64,000 nucleotides of DNA. Source: Saccharomyces mikatae IFO 1815. Its lineage: Eukaryota > Ascomycota > Saccharomycetes > Saccharomycetales > Saccharomycetaceae. The stretch is from NCBI RefSeq assembly GCF_947241705.1, contig NC_079270.1, positions 806,001-870,000 on the forward strand, read 5' to 3'. This document shows, one piece after another, positions 20,135-29,842 of the stretch. Below the pieces are notes generated by a model. It searched no databases. It had not been told where the DNA came from and was given only the letters and a program-made list of their open reading frames with translations. The first letter of the stretch is position 1. The number at the start of each line of letters is the position of its first letter. The translations under genes were made by a program, and so were the position numbers.

Positions 20135-20159
20135 TCGAAAATTTTTGAAAAATTTTCGA
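20135..20159. promoter_or_regulatory. RRPE palindrome of YTM1
   Basis: A perfect inverted repeat with 12-bp arms around a single central G. It contains TGAAAAATTTT (20146-20156), the ribosomal RNA processing element bound by Stb3, and a second near-copy on the other strand. It lies about 150 bp upstream of YTM1. Confidence 0.75.
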
Positions 20160-20170
20160 AATGTCTGCTC

Positions 20171-20180
20171 ATCTCATCGC
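20171..20180 (-). promoter_or_regulatory. PAC element of YTM1
   Basis: Reads GCGATGAGAT on the minus strand, a perfect PAC motif (Dot6/Tod6 target), 12 bp downstream of the RRPE palindrome. Confidence 0.8.
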
Positions 20181-20305
20181 CAACTGTGAGAACAGTGGGA
20201 GGAATAAGGCGATCTGTATGTTCATAGACATGTAGTATATGTTCGCACGCCAAAACATTGCAAAGAACTTCAGTAACTCTTCCATCGAAACCACACAAAT
20301 TTACT

Positions 20306-21691
20306 ATGGCAGAAGATAAGTCGCAAGTTAAAATCAGGTTCTTCACTCGTGAGAAAGATGAAGCTCTACATGTTCAAGATACACCAATGTACGCTCCTGT
20401 CTCATTGAAGAGATATGGGTTGTCTGAAATTGTCAATCATTTATTGAGCTCGGAAAAACCTGTTCCTTTTGATTTTTTGATTGACGGTGAGCTGTTACGT
20501 ACTTCATTGCACGATTACTTAACCAAGAAGGGTTTATCGAGCGAAGCCTCATTGAATGTGGAATATACTAGGGCCGTTCTTCCACCATCCTACTTAAATA
20601 GCTTTAGTAATGAGGACTGGGTTAGCTCCTTGGATGTAGGTGACAACTCCAAACATATCATCAGTGGTTCTTACGACGGTATTGTTCGTACTTGGAATTT
20701 ATCTGGTAATGTGCAAAAGCAATACAGTGGTCATTCCGGTCCTATCCGTGCTGTCAAATACATTTCAAATACAAGATTAGTTTCGGCTGGTAACGACCGT
20801 ACTTTGAGATTATGGAAAACCAAAAATGATGATTTGAAGTCAACCACACAAGAACAGGCACAAGAGGACGGTGATGATGAAGAAGCAAACATAGAAGACG
20901 GTAAGACATTGGCTATCTTGGAAGGCCATAAGGCACCAGTAGTCTCTATTGATGTTTCAGACAACAAAAGAATACTATCTGCGTCTTACGATAATTCTAT
21001 TGGATTCTGGTCCACTGTTTACAAGGAGATGACTGTTGTGGATCCATTAGAAGATATAAACAATCCGAATAATAAAATATCGACTGCTGCTAGAAAAAGG
21101 AGAAAGCTAATTATGAAAGATGGTACAATTAGGAGACGTGCCCCGCTTTCTCTATTAGAATCTCATACAGCCCCTGTAGAACAAGTGATTTTTGATTCCT
21201 CCGATAATACTGTCGGTTATTCAGTATCTCAAGATCATTCTATTAAGACATGGGATTTGGTTACTGCAAGATGCATAGACACAAGAACCACATCTTACTC
21301 GTTGCTTTCCATCGCACAATTGCCTAGTTTGAACTTGTTGGCATACGGGTCCAGCGCCAGACATATCACATTGCATGACCCACGTATAGGAGCATCTTCT
21401 AAAGTTACACAGCAGCAACTAATTGGTCATAAGAACTTCGTTTCTTCGCTGGACTCGTGTCCTGAGAACGAGTATATATTATGCTCAGGTTCTCATGATG
21501 GGACCGTGAAGGTATGGGACGTCAGATCCACTTCTCCCATGTACACCATAACAAGAGAAGACAAATCGGTTCAAAAAGGTATCAATGACAAAGTCTTCGC
21601 TGTTAAATGGGCTGAAAAGGTGGGTATTATCAGTGCTGGTCAAGACAAGAAAATTCAGATAAATAAAGGAGACAACATCTTCAAAAATTGA
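20306..21691 (+). CDS. YTM1: Ribosome assembly WD-repeat protein Ytm1
   Basis: 461 residues (460 recalled for S. cerevisiae). Ytm1 forms the Nop7-Erb1-Ytm1 complex on pre-60S particles and is pulled off by the AAA+ protein Rea1. An N-terminal NLE/ubiquitin-like domain (about 8-90: VKIRFFTREKDEALHVQDTP) carries the MIDAS-binding loop. WD40 repeats follow from about 100, with an acidic low-complexity insertion near 195-210. The ATG at 20306 gives the conserved MAEDKSQVKIRFF start; the frame is open to 20258. The RRPE, PAC and Reb1 elements upstream mark it as part of the ribosome-biogenesis regulon. Confidence 0.96.
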   Translation: MAEDKSQVKIRFFTREKDEALHVQDTPMYAPVSLKRYGLSEIVNHLLSSEKPVPFDFLIDGELLRTSLHDYLTKKGLSSEASLNVEYTRAVLPPSYLNSFSNEDWVSSLDVGDNSKHIISGSYDGIVRTWNLSGNVQKQYSGHSGPIRAVKYISNTRLVSAGNDRTLRLWKTKNDDLKSTTQEQAQEDGDDEEANIEDGKTLAILEGHKAPVVSIDVSDNKRILSASYDNSIGFWSTVYKEMTVVDPLEDINNPNNKISTAARKRRKLIMKDGTIRRRAPLSLLESHTAPVEQVIFDSSDNTVGYSVSQDHSIKTWDLVTARCIDTRTTSYSLLSIAQLPSLNLLAYGSSARHITLHDPRIGASSKVTQQQLIGHKNFVSSLDSCPENEYILCSGSHDGTVKVWDVRSTSPMYTITREDKSVQKGINDKVFAVKWAEKVGIISAGQDKKIQINKGDNIFKN

Positions 21692-21950
21692 GGAGAACTT
21701 TTGTTTTATTTATGTAAAATAATATACAGTATACCTAAAATAGACTTGGTTTCGGAGATAGCTTTCGTACCCTCGTTGTTACCGCCTTCTTCTGAATTAA
21801 AAAAAGAAAGAAAATGCCTAAAAATAATATTTGTATAATAATGTATATGTGTATGAAACCTCTATAAAGTTACCTGGGTGAATCTTATCCAATTTCCCCC
21901 CAGATTAGTATTTGAATATATGCAGTCGTTTTTTGTCTTTTAAAACTTGT

Positions 21951-23930
21951 TCAAACAATTCTAGCGGAAGTATCAGCGACCATTCCCGAATATGAGTAAC
22001 CATCTTCGGTATCTTTGACAGCTGAGTATAAACTGTTGGAAATGGGCTCATTATGATTTTGTTGCTGTTGCCCGCCCTCGTGATCAAAAAAGGCAGGAAG
22101 CGGCTGTGTATGAGTTCTGCGCAACGATAGTCTTTCGCCCGCTTTCTCTCTAGTCGAAGGGTCCGTTTCCATGGTCCTCAGCGTGGCCATTCTTGTTAGA
22201 TTTAATTCACCATCTGCAGTATTCAGTTCATCGATATCACCTTCGGTCTCAGCTTCTTTTTGCATAGCAGCATAACCAAACTGTGACTTGTGTCTTAACT
22301 TACTCCCCCATTTCTCGAAAACCCATGGGATTGGAATCATTACAACACAAAGTAAGGCAAATAAAGTGCTTGCCCACTTGATTTTCATTTTAGTGTACAT
22401 TTGGATTGTAAATAATGGGAAAACACTACTCATAACGTATCTTAATAAATTGTTTGCAGCCAAACAAGATGCAACGGTTAATGGTGGATAACATGTGGAG
22501 AAATACATCAAAACACTGAAAAAAATCAAAATCAAACCAAAGCCAAAAGGCACACCGGCAGCTACCGGGGCCATCCAATGCACATCTGGTCTAGCAGTCC
22601 ATGCTTGCCAAAATAAACCAATAGGTAATGCTACCGAACCAAATTTACAAGCAATTAGGAACTTTTCTGGAACTACTGGCAACAGCTTACCAGTGTTTGG
22701 ATCTCTTGCGCCTCTGTAAGGAGCAGTTCTCTTAGAGGTTCTCTCATCTTCACTCAGTGGAGGTGTACCAGCAGGTGCTTTAGGGAAAAGATATTTTCTA
22801 TCGAGATAAAGGTAGAAGAAAGCAGCTATCCATAAACCGACACCAATACCAATAAATGGTAACCCAGATACGCCCATACTCATATGGTAAACACCACGAT
22901 AAATAACGGCGTATGCTTCAAAAAATCCAAATAAGATGGCAAAGATGAAAGCGACATAAACACTGAAAACAAAAACAATTGGTTCAACTACAAGCATTTT
23001 TAATGGTCTTAAGATTGTAACAGTCACGGTAGTTTTCATGAATTCCTTTTGATCCTCCCTACTAAATTTCTTCAGAACCATATTTCTCTTTTTGGCACGC
23101 TTTCTTAGAATAATACCTTTATGGGTCTCGGGCATTAGAGCAATAAAAGGTAATATTAACCCACCAGCAATCAGTTGGATCCATTCAGACCAACGCCAGC
23201 CTTTGGCTTGAGTGGCAAACCCTGCCATAATAGGTGATAAAACAGGCCCTAGAAATGGAGATAAAACAAAATATGTCATTGCAACAGAGACTTGATCTAC
23301 GTCAAAAATATCCAGAATGGTACCTGATCCAACGGATAAGGCTGGGGATGCAAACACACCAGATAAAAACCTCAAGGGCAGGATAATCCTCATATGGCCG
23401 TTGGACAAACCAACACCCATAGTGAAAAGCATTGAGATAGGCAAGGAAAACAAATAGATTGGTTTACGACCAAACACTTCACTTAATGGAGCACCAATGA
23501 CAGTCGATAAACCCAGAAGATAGAAGGTCAACCCAGCAAGAGCCAGCGTCTGGTTGACGTGGTATTTTGCCACCAACTCCGGTACAGATGATACATAAAG
23601 GGAGCTACCCATTGTGACGACCAAACAAAGGAATGCAGAAGTCATAGTAGCGTACCATTTCTTCCATGAAGGCCAATTGTGTGGGTTGTCTGGATCATCG
23701 GGCCCATCCCAATCGAGATTTCTTGAGTCGATTGGCTCACTATTTGTAGTACTGCTCGAGTCTGCATTTGAATTGGATCTCTTTTCATCCTCCATGATGG
23801 ATCCTGTCGAAGAAGATGAGGAATCTAAGTTACCACCATTAGCTAAGTTTTCATTTGGAGCTTTTGAATCTTGGTTTATGTTTGTTTGGAATCTAGAGTT
23901 AGACTCGGGTCTCGTCAAAGGAGAAGTCAT
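21951..23930 (-). CDS. TPO4: Polyamine exporter Tpo4 (MFS, DHA1)
   Basis: 659 residues from the ATG at 23930, equal to the S. cerevisiae protein; the frame runs 30 codons further upstream, not supported by homology. Tpo4 is a plasma-membrane proton antiporter of the major facilitator superfamily that expels polyamines. The N-terminal 95 residues are Ser/Asn/Asp-rich and cytosolic. Signature DPDNPHNWPSWKKW precedes TM1. Twelve hydrophobic segments follow, with APLSEVFGRKPIY as the family loop 2-3 motif. A phosphorylatable tail follows. A perfect PDRE-like site lies 461 bp upstream. Confidence 0.94.
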   Translation of the reverse strand: MTSPLTRPESNSRFQTNINQDSKAPNENLANGGNLDSSSSSTGSIMEDEKRSNSNADSSSTTNSEPIDSRNLDWDGPDDPDNPHNWPSWKKWYATMTSAFLCLVVTMGSSLYVSSVPELVAKYHVNQTLALAGLTFYLLGLSTVIGAPLSEVFGRKPIYLFSLPISMLFTMGVGLSNGHMRIILPLRFLSGVFASPALSVGSGTILDIFDVDQVSVAMTYFVLSPFLGPVLSPIMAGFATQAKGWRWSEWIQLIAGGLILPFIALMPETHKGIILRKRAKKRNMVLKKFSREDQKEFMKTTVTVTILRPLKMLVVEPIVFVFSVYVAFIFAILFGFFEAYAVIYRGVYHMSMGVSGLPFIGIGVGLWIAAFFYLYLDRKYLFPKAPAGTPPLSEDERTSKRTAPYRGARDPNTGKLLPVVPEKFLIACKFGSVALPIGLFWQAWTARPDVHWMAPVAAGVPFGFGLILIFFSVLMYFSTCYPPLTVASCLAANNLLRYVMSSVFPLFTIQMYTKMKIKWASTLFALLCVVMIPIPWVFEKWGSKLRHKSQFGYAAMQKEAETEGDIDELNTADGELNLTRMATLRTMETDPSTREKAGERLSLRRTHTQPLPAFFDHEGGQQQQNHNEPISNSLYSAVKDTEDGYSYSGMVADTSARIV

Positions 23931-24240
23931 TATTGAAATTTTGAATATGTATATATGTGCTATCTGTGTGTGTCTATGAGTGTCTTGTATGATATACTTA
24001 TTCTTGTCTTCAATGAACAAGTTGAAAGAAGAATGATTTGTGTCACGAAAATCAAATCTAAAGATATACTATTCCATACAGGTGAACATATATATATATA
24101 TATATTCTTAAACTCAAGTGCCTGATAGCATCCTTAGTGTTAAAAGCACTAGGCACATTGTGCGAGTGCGAGTATGCAATCATTTCAGTGTTTCCCTCAT
24201 TTGACATAGTGTCGCAACGCGGATTTAAGGTGAGCCGTCC

Positions 24241-24261
24241 GGGGCTTTTAAGTGGAGCCCC
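24241..24261. repeat. GGGGCT/AGCCCC inverted repeat
   Basis: Six-base GC-rich arms around a 9-base spacer in an AT-rich intergenic region, 311-331 bp upstream of TPO4. The right arm overlaps CCCCT, a Msn2/4-type core. Function unknown. Confidence 0.45.
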
Positions 24262-24390
24262 TGCAGCTCCGTGAAGACGGAACCGCACAGGGCTATTACC
24301 TCGGCGATAGATAAATTATCCGAAGCGGGTCATCATTCGGTAATAAGAACCACTACGCCCGGCCCCACCGGCATGGCTCTATTTTTGAGA

Positions 24391-24398
24391 TCCGTGGA
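24391..24398 (+). promoter_or_regulatory. Pdr1/Pdr3 response element-like site
   Basis: TCCGTGGA fits the PDRE consensus TCCGYGGA exactly and sits in the promoter of the drug/polyamine exporter TPO4. Confidence 0.6.
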
Positions 24399-24896
24399 AG
24401 TTAACCATTGGAGGTAGCTTGCAAAAACGAGTTCACGTCCAGCTGAAGCATTCTGAAAGAATAATACAGTCAATGATTGATTTCTTTCTATTTTTCTTTT
24501 CTTTCCAATGGCTTGTCGCTCATAGTTTGTAGGAGTTGCAATTGAAAAAGTTAGGATCAAACAACACTCCGTTATACCCTTTTATATTTTGATCCTCTCA
24601 ATTGAGGTGTTTACCCCAATACTTTTCAGGATCCTATTGTAGTCCGTTTTATCGCATTTCTTAACTCCCGGGCCGCGATCCCGTAGTTCTTACAGAAACA
24701 GCCGCCGTGATAAACACACAAAACTAGAAAAAAAGATAAACAGAGAAAGGAAGAACAAAGAGCATTACGTGATTCTTTACATATACAAGATTCGGGTAAA
24801 TATTCAAAGAATGTGGCTTTTAAGCTAAGAGCCTTCTGTGACCGTTTTGATAAACTTCCTTCAGGCATACTACTTATGCTTTCCTGGACATGCTTT

Positions 24897-24921
24897 CGAA
24901 GAACGAAGAACGAAGAACGAA
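24897..24921 (+). repeat. Tandem 7-bp repeat CGAAGAA
   Basis: Three and a half copies of CGAAGAA in the TPO4-MOD5 intergenic region. A short, possibly variable microsatellite without known role. Confidence 0.7.
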
Positions 24922-25196
24922 ATATGTTCGTATGAGTTGCAATCAAAATGAAATTTACTTAGATTACTGCTCTTAGCACGCGGTTTTAACATGGGACCTT
25001 GATTAGTAAATCACATGAACTAATACTTTTCTTTTTCGCCCATCGGAAGGGAAACTAAAAATACAAAAATGTAAGGAAAAAAAAAAGAAAAAAGAAATTC
25101 AAGATGTTATACGAAGAAACAGTTCAGCTAGAACTGTACAGTTCATTAGGTAACCTATTATGAGTAAATATTGTCTGTAGATATAACTAGAATTGC

Positions 25197-26483
25197 ATGC
25201 TAAAAGAAACACTTAGAAGTTGCTTTAATATGTCTAAAAAAGTTATAGTTATTGCTGGTACGACAGGAGTGGGCAAGTCTCAATTATCCATACAATTGGC
25301 CAAACAATTCAATGGTGAAATCATCAATTCGGACTCGATGCAGGTTTATAAAGATGTACCGATCATGACAAACAAGCATCCGCTTCAAGAAAGGGAGGGT
25401 ATTCCTCATCATGTAATGAACCATGTCGGTTGGTCAGAAGAATACTATTCGCATCGTTTTGAAACCGAATGCATGAAAGCTATTGAAGATATTCACCAAA
25501 AAGGCAAAATACCCATCGTTGTTGGAGGTACGCATTATTATTTACAGACCCTTTTCAATAAGAAAGTGGATACAAAGTCGTCGGACCGTATTCTCACAGC
25601 GAAACAGCTTGAAATTTTGCAATCTACTGACCCCGATGTCGTTTACAACACTCTTTTAGAGTGTGATCCTGATATAGCTAGTAAATACCATCCTAATGAT
25701 TACAGAAGAGTGCAACGGATGCTCGAAATTTACTATAAGACAGGCAAAAAACCAAGCGAAACATTCAATGAACAAAAAATTACTTTGAAGTTTGACACCC
25801 TATTTCTATGGCTATACAGTAAGCCTGAACCACTTTTCCAGAGACTGGACGATCGGGTCGACGACATGCTAGAAAGGGGCGCCTTACAGGAAATTGAACA
25901 GCTATACGAGTACTACAATCGAAACAAATTCTCGCCGGAGCAATGTGAGAATGGTGTTTGGCAAGTTATTGGCTTCAAAGAATTCTTGCCATGGTTAAGC
26001 CGAAAACCGGACGACAGTACAGTCCAATTGGAGGATTGTATAGAACGAATGAAAACCAGAACGCGCCAGTACGCTAAAAGACAGGTGAAATGGATCAAGA
26101 AAATGCTTATACCCGACATCAAAGGCGATATTTACCTGTTGGATGCAACCGATCTTTCTCAATGGGATGTCACTGCCTCCCAAAGAGCAATTGCTATTTC
26201 CAACAATTTTATTAACAATGTGCCTATCGAGCAAGAAAGAGCACCTGAAGACCTGCGGGACCTGTTGTCCGAAGGTGAAACTACGATGAAAAAATTGGCT
26301 GACTGGACACATTTTACTTGCAATGTCTGCCGTAACCAGGATGGTAAGAATGTTGTGGCTATTGGTCAGAAGTACTGGAATATTCATTTGAGCAGCAGAA
26401 GACACAAGTCCAACTTGAAAAGAAGCGCTCGGCAAGCTGATTTTGAGAAATGGAAAATACATAAAAGAGATAATGTCGAATAA
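25197..26483 (+). CDS. MOD5: tRNA dimethylallyltransferase Mod5
   Basis: 428 residues, equal to S. cerevisiae. Mod5 adds the dimethylallyl group to A37 of certain tRNAs (i6A). P-loop GTTGVGKS at 21-28, NSDSMQVYK with the catalytic Asp, and a C-terminal C2H2 zinc finger (CNVCRNQDG...H...RRHKSN). Two in-frame ATGs, codon 1 at 25197 and codon 12 at 25230, match the known system in which the longer form goes to mitochondria and cytosol and the shorter to nucleus and cytosol; the extra 11 residues (LKETLRSCFN) have presequence-like composition. Confidence 0.97.
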   Translation: MLKETLRSCFNMSKKVIVIAGTTGVGKSQLSIQLAKQFNGEIINSDSMQVYKDVPIMTNKHPLQEREGIPHHVMNHVGWSEEYYSHRFETECMKAIEDIHQKGKIPIVVGGTHYYLQTLFNKKVDTKSSDRILTAKQLEILQSTDPDVVYNTLLECDPDIASKYHPNDYRRVQRMLEIYYKTGKKPSETFNEQKITLKFDTLFLWLYSKPEPLFQRLDDRVDDMLERGALQEIEQLYEYYNRNKFSPEQCENGVWQVIGFKEFLPWLSRKPDDSTVQLEDCIERMKTRTRQYAKRQVKWIKKMLIPDIKGDIYLLDATDLSQWDVTASQRAIAISNNFINNVPIEQERAPEDLRDLLSEGETTMKKLADWTHFTCNVCRNQDGKNVVAIGQKYWNIHLSSRRHKSNLKRSARQADFEKWKIHKRDNVE

Positions 26484-26608
26484 GCATGCTTAGAAATGAG
26501 TTTATTTGAGTGTGTACATCTACATATGTAAAGATGGGTTTAGTGGTAAACAAGGAGAATAGGTTAACAAGTAGTTTATAGATAAGTAAGCGCAGGTATT
26601 TTTGATCT

Positions 26609-28585
26609 TTAGATATTTAGACTTTCGTCGAGCTTATTTCTTTCCTCTGTTCTTGCTGCGTCATATTCCTGTACCTCGTTGTAAAACTTGCTTGTGGAGT
26701 TAATCAAATTTTCGTAGAATGACGTACCAGCGTTTAAATTTTCTTTAACCTCATCAAGCAGTTTGAGAGAGTATTTCAGATCTTCGATGTACAATTCTCT
26801 GGGATCGATTCTTTCTATTTTTTTTGTTTCAGCCGCACTTCCAGGTGCATTGTTCTTCTCTTTTAGCACTATTTCCTCGATGAGCTTTTTATTTTCTTGT
26901 TTAGTGCTATTAACGTATCTTAGATCCTCGTCGAAGTATTTCAAGTGATCTGTGAAAATGGACTCAAAGTCGATTGTACCACTGTTCTTGTATGATGAAA
27001 TGATCTTTGAAAGCACTCTATATTCTGAGGATTTACGCTTAGTCTTTTTAATATATTCGTTTCTCTCCTGCATTACTTTTTTGATCTTATTCGTCAAAGG
27101 ATCATTGGGTTCCGGTAATCTGATCTCTGATGTTATCAAGTTTTTATCGATGCTTTGAAAAAAATTATCTGTTTGTTTGTCAATCGCACTACCTTGACCA
27201 AGATATCCTTTCAGTGTATTCAATTTTTCGTAATATTTTGTGTTGATAGTTGAAGATTCGGGTAAAACCCAATGCAAAGTCCCGTGTTTCAGACGGAGCT
27301 GGTTATCAGTGAATGCTTCATCGTTTAAAATTTGCTCAATTTTGTCAAGTTCAGTTTGAACATTTTTATTATTGGTATGGAGGTTATTCAACAATGTTTG
27401 ATATTGACTCAGTTCTGCTTCACTTACTGTTATAAGTTCCTGTGGTATTTCAAAAGTAGTCATGGACTCTTTCAAAAGTTTATTCAAGGAGATGAGAGGG
27501 TTCGTAACACGTTGTTCGACGTATTCGTCTTGTCTTTCATTGTAAGCTGTGCAATATTCCATCACTTCTATAGGAATAAGGTCTTTAAACAATTGGACAT
27601 CATTTTCAATAGAAGGTAATAGTGTTGATGTGGAAGATGGTTTAACCATGAGAGCGGGTTTAATCGATGGCAGCTCTGAAGGAACTTGTTGTAAGTAGAT
27701 GAAGTCATTGTCTCTTTGCGCTTCCTTCAAAGAAGATTCAATAACTGTTTTGAATTTGGCTTGTGAAGATAACTTTGATTCATTAATAAATTGCAGTGCC
27801 ATTTGCAAAGCTTTGACCGCGTTTCCGAACTGCTTTTTTTCATTAAGAGATAAGGCCATTCTGTAGTAAGTCACTGCACTGAAATACGCCTTTTTAGCCT
27901 TTAAATGATCAGTCCAATCATTCCTTATAAGTTTACCCTTTTGAGCATCACTAATAGCTTTACCATAGAGGTCTACGATATGTTGTGACAACTTTGAAAT
28001 TAAGGAATCCTTGTATTTATCTTGAACGGCTTTAAACCAGAAGCATTCTTGAGCTTGCGCTAGCATTAGAGAAGCTAAAGCATTTGCAGTGGCATTGTCG
28101 ACCACTGACATCGTTTGAAGAGTTTCTTGGCGCTCTAATACATACATGAAGCACCCAGCGCTATTCTGGAAATAAAGACATGATGTCTTCAGAGATTCCG
28201 CAGAGTTTCTGCTGGTATTCAAAGCTAACAATGAATACATACACCCAATGTTATAGACAATTGTTAGTGTCTCCCACTGTAGTGAATAATGGCTAGATCC
28301 ACGGGATTTTTGTGACAAAGTCTGAAACCATGTGAACTCAATTTGATTATCAGGAAATTTCTTCTCCAATTGTATCAATATCGTGTAGTATTTTTTTAAT
28401 GCAACAAGACCATCTATTGAGAGATCTGGGGTAATTGCATTATTCCTTGCAGAAACAACCTTGAGTATGTCAGGTTTGAAAAAGGATGCAGTTTGAAAAG
28501 AGGTAGCGTCAATTAGTTTCGATAGCTCTGTAGAAAGATCCACTTCTAAAGTCCGTTTAAGTGGGATGGCAAGCAAATCGCTCAT
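26609..28585 (-). CDS. RIM20: Bro1-domain protein Rim20
   Basis: 658 residues (661 in S. cerevisiae). Rim20 is an ALIX-like adaptor that binds the transcription factor Rim101 and ESCRT-III Snf7, enabling Rim13 to cleave Rim101 in the alkaline-pH response. The N-terminal Bro1 domain spans about 1-370 with helical repeats, including TLTIVYNIGCMYSLLA. A helical V-like domain follows, rich in charged heptads. It is divergent from CAF20 over 264 bp. Confidence 0.95.
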   Translation of the reverse strand: MSDLLAIPLKRTLEVDLSTELSKLIDATSFQTASFFKPDILKVVSARNNAITPDLSIDGLVALKKYYTILIQLEKKFPDNQIEFTWFQTLSQKSRGSSHYSLQWETLTIVYNIGCMYSLLALNTSRNSAESLKTSCLYFQNSAGCFMYVLERQETLQTMSVVDNATANALASLMLAQAQECFWFKAVQDKYKDSLISKLSQHIVDLYGKAISDAQKGKLIRNDWTDHLKAKKAYFSAVTYYRMALSLNEKKQFGNAVKALQMALQFINESKLSSQAKFKTVIESSLKEAQRDNDFIYLQQVPSELPSIKPALMVKPSSTSTLLPSIENDVQLFKDLIPIEVMEYCTAYNERQDEYVEQRVTNPLISLNKLLKESMTTFEIPQELITVSEAELSQYQTLLNNLHTNNKNVQTELDKIEQILNDEAFTDNQLRLKHGTLHWVLPESSTINTKYYEKLNTLKGYLGQGSAIDKQTDNFFQSIDKNLITSEIRLPEPNDPLTNKIKKVMQERNEYIKKTKRKSSEYRVLSKIISSYKNSGTIDFESIFTDHLKYFDEDLRYVNSTKQENKKLIEEIVLKEKNNAPGSAAETKKIERIDPRELYIEDLKYSLKLLDEVKENLNAGTSFYENLINSTSKFYNEVQEYDAARTEERNKLDESLNI

Positions 28586-28849
28586 GGTCTCTCTGCTAGA
28601 TTCTTCTCAGACAATACCGTTCTCTTAGCAATAGATTAAATGAATATAAGATAATCAGCCTTATAATTCCTTCTATTATGACATTAATTAATGCCGGGTA
28701 ATGGAACGACTTGAATTTCTCTTTTCTTTGACGGAAAAATAGTGAAAAGTTGGAAAATGAATTTTACATGAAGCACTTTCTTCTCTAGTAAACGTTAATC
28801 AAATTGTAGTCTGCAGATAAGATCAGGAACTTTTGATTAGAGTGGCGAG

Positions 28850-29335
28850 ATGATTAAGTACACTATTGACGAGCTTTTTCAACTGAAACCAAGTGTCACC
28901 TTGGAAGTTAACTTCGATGCGGTGGAATTCAGAGCCATTATTGAAAAAGTTAAGCAATTGCAACACTTGAAAGAGGAAGAGTTTAACACTCACCATGCTG
29001 GTCACTTCAGTCGTAGAAGATCTTCTCACCATCATGGTAGACCAAAGATCAAGCACAACAAGCCGAAGGTTACAACCGATTCAGATGGTTGGTGCACATT
29101 TGAAGCTAAAAAGAAAGGTAGTGGGGAAGAGGATGAAGAAGAAACAGAAACCACCCCAATCTCCACAGCACCAGTTGCTACGATTGCTCAAGAAACTTTA
29201 AAAGTCAAGCCTAACAACAAAAACATTTCTTCTAATAGACCTGCTGATACCAGAGATATCGTTGCGGACAAACCAATTCTTGGTTTCAATGCATTTGCAG
29301 CTTTAGAAAGCGAAGACGAAGACGAAGAAGCATAA
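28850..29335 (+). CDS. CAF20: eIF4E-binding translation repressor Caf20 (p20)
   Basis: 161 residues. Caf20 competes with eIF4G for the cap-binding protein eIF4E and so limits translation of particular mRNAs. The canonical YxxxxL-phi eIF4E-binding motif lies right at the N-terminus (YTIDELF, residues 4-10). The rest is charged and probably disordered, with a His/Arg-rich stretch near 47-67 and an acidic C-terminus ending [13 protein letters not shown]. Near-identity to recalled Caf20. Confidence 0.97.
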   Translation: MIKYTIDELFQLKPSVTLEVNFDAVEFRAIIEKVKQLQHLKEEEFNTHHAGHFSRRRSSHHHGRPKIKHNKPKVTTDSDGWCTFEAKKKGSGEEDEEETETTPISTAPVATIAQETLKVKPNNKNISSNRPADTRDIVADKPILGFNAFAALESEDEDEEA

Positions 29336-29491
29336 ATCCTTCGCTCATGCTTTTCCAAGCAGAGGTATATGTATTATGTATAAATTTTCAATAACATTTT
29401 TTTTAGTAAACAGTTTTTACTCTTTAAGTCACTTCTCACAACGTATTGCATTGTGAATCCGAGAAGGGATAGTATAACTACATAAAAAATT

Positions 29492-29716
29492 AAATGTAGA
29501 ACGAATCATGACCAACTGTATCAGGTGTTTAAAAAGGCGAGGTGAAAGAGAAAGGCTTCCCCCTCTAAGATCAACAGCTGGAGATACATCTTTCTAATAA
29601 ATTAATCTGCCATGAGTCGTACGTACTGAAGCAACGCCTATCAAACATCTGAAACCGTCCTTATGGGAAAAAGAAGGCTGACGTTAATAGGAACTCATGG
29701 TCCAATCTTGCTTCGA
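29492..29716 (-). ncRNA. SNR31: H/ACA snoRNA snR31
   Basis: The 3' end is set by ACA at 29495-29497 plus three bases; the 5' end is approximate, from the 225-nt length I recall. On the minus strand the 5' hairpin is closed by CCATGAGT (29693-29700) / ACTCATGG (29610-29617), followed by one base and the H box AGATTA (29603-29608). In the 3' hairpin, GTATCT (29582-29587) abuts an upper stem CCAGCTG/CAGTTGG (29575-29581 with 29512-29518), and TCAT follows that stem. GTATCT and TCAT pair with AGAUAC and AUGA flanking 18S position 999, the known snR31 target, and the 3' guide start is 14 nt from ACA, as the rule demands. A TATTTAAA lies 57 bp upstream. Confidence 0.85.
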
Positions 29717-29814
29717 CTTTCTATGTCTAAGGTGAAAAGAAACAGACTCAAACATTTAACTAACTTGACGTTTAAATACATTCATGATATTTATTCGCCC
29801 GAGAGTTAGATAGG

Positions 29815-29822
29815 AGCCCTAA
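29815..29822 (+). promoter_or_regulatory. Tbf1 site
   Basis: AGCCCTAA fits the Tbf1 consensus ARCCCTAA exactly. Tbf1 is the known general activator of yeast snoRNA genes. Confidence 0.7.
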
Positions 29823-29831
29823 GAAAAAGCG

Positions 29832-29842
29832 AAAATTTTTCA
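29832..29842 (-). promoter_or_regulatory. RRPE in snoRNA promoter
   Basis: Reads TGAAAAATTTT on the minus strand, a perfect RRPE, 10 bp from the Tbf1 site. Confidence 0.6.

Larger units (their letters stand above)
23931..25196. other. TPO4-MOD5 divergent intergenic region
   Basis: 1,266 bp of promoter sequence. It contains a (TA)n tract at about 24090-24107, an inverted repeat at 24241-24261, a PDRE-like site at 24391-24398, a CCCCT stress-type pentamer at 24258-24262, a 7-bp tandem repeat at 24897-24921 and an A-rich tract at 25075-25095. Short ORFs here (for example 24626-24946, minus strand, 106 codons) have no family features and are not called as genes. Confidence 0.55.

Noticed and set aside
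24626-24946. 106-codon minus-strand frame in the TPO4-MOD5 gap
   Set aside because: Composition follows the local repeats and AT content; no recognisable domain or conserved counterpart known to me.
25041-25068. Possible extra H/ACA snoRNA end before MOD5
   Set aside because: GGGAAACT lies exactly 14 nt before ACA and could pair near 25S 960, but no matching 5' guide half, hairpin or H box was found upstream.
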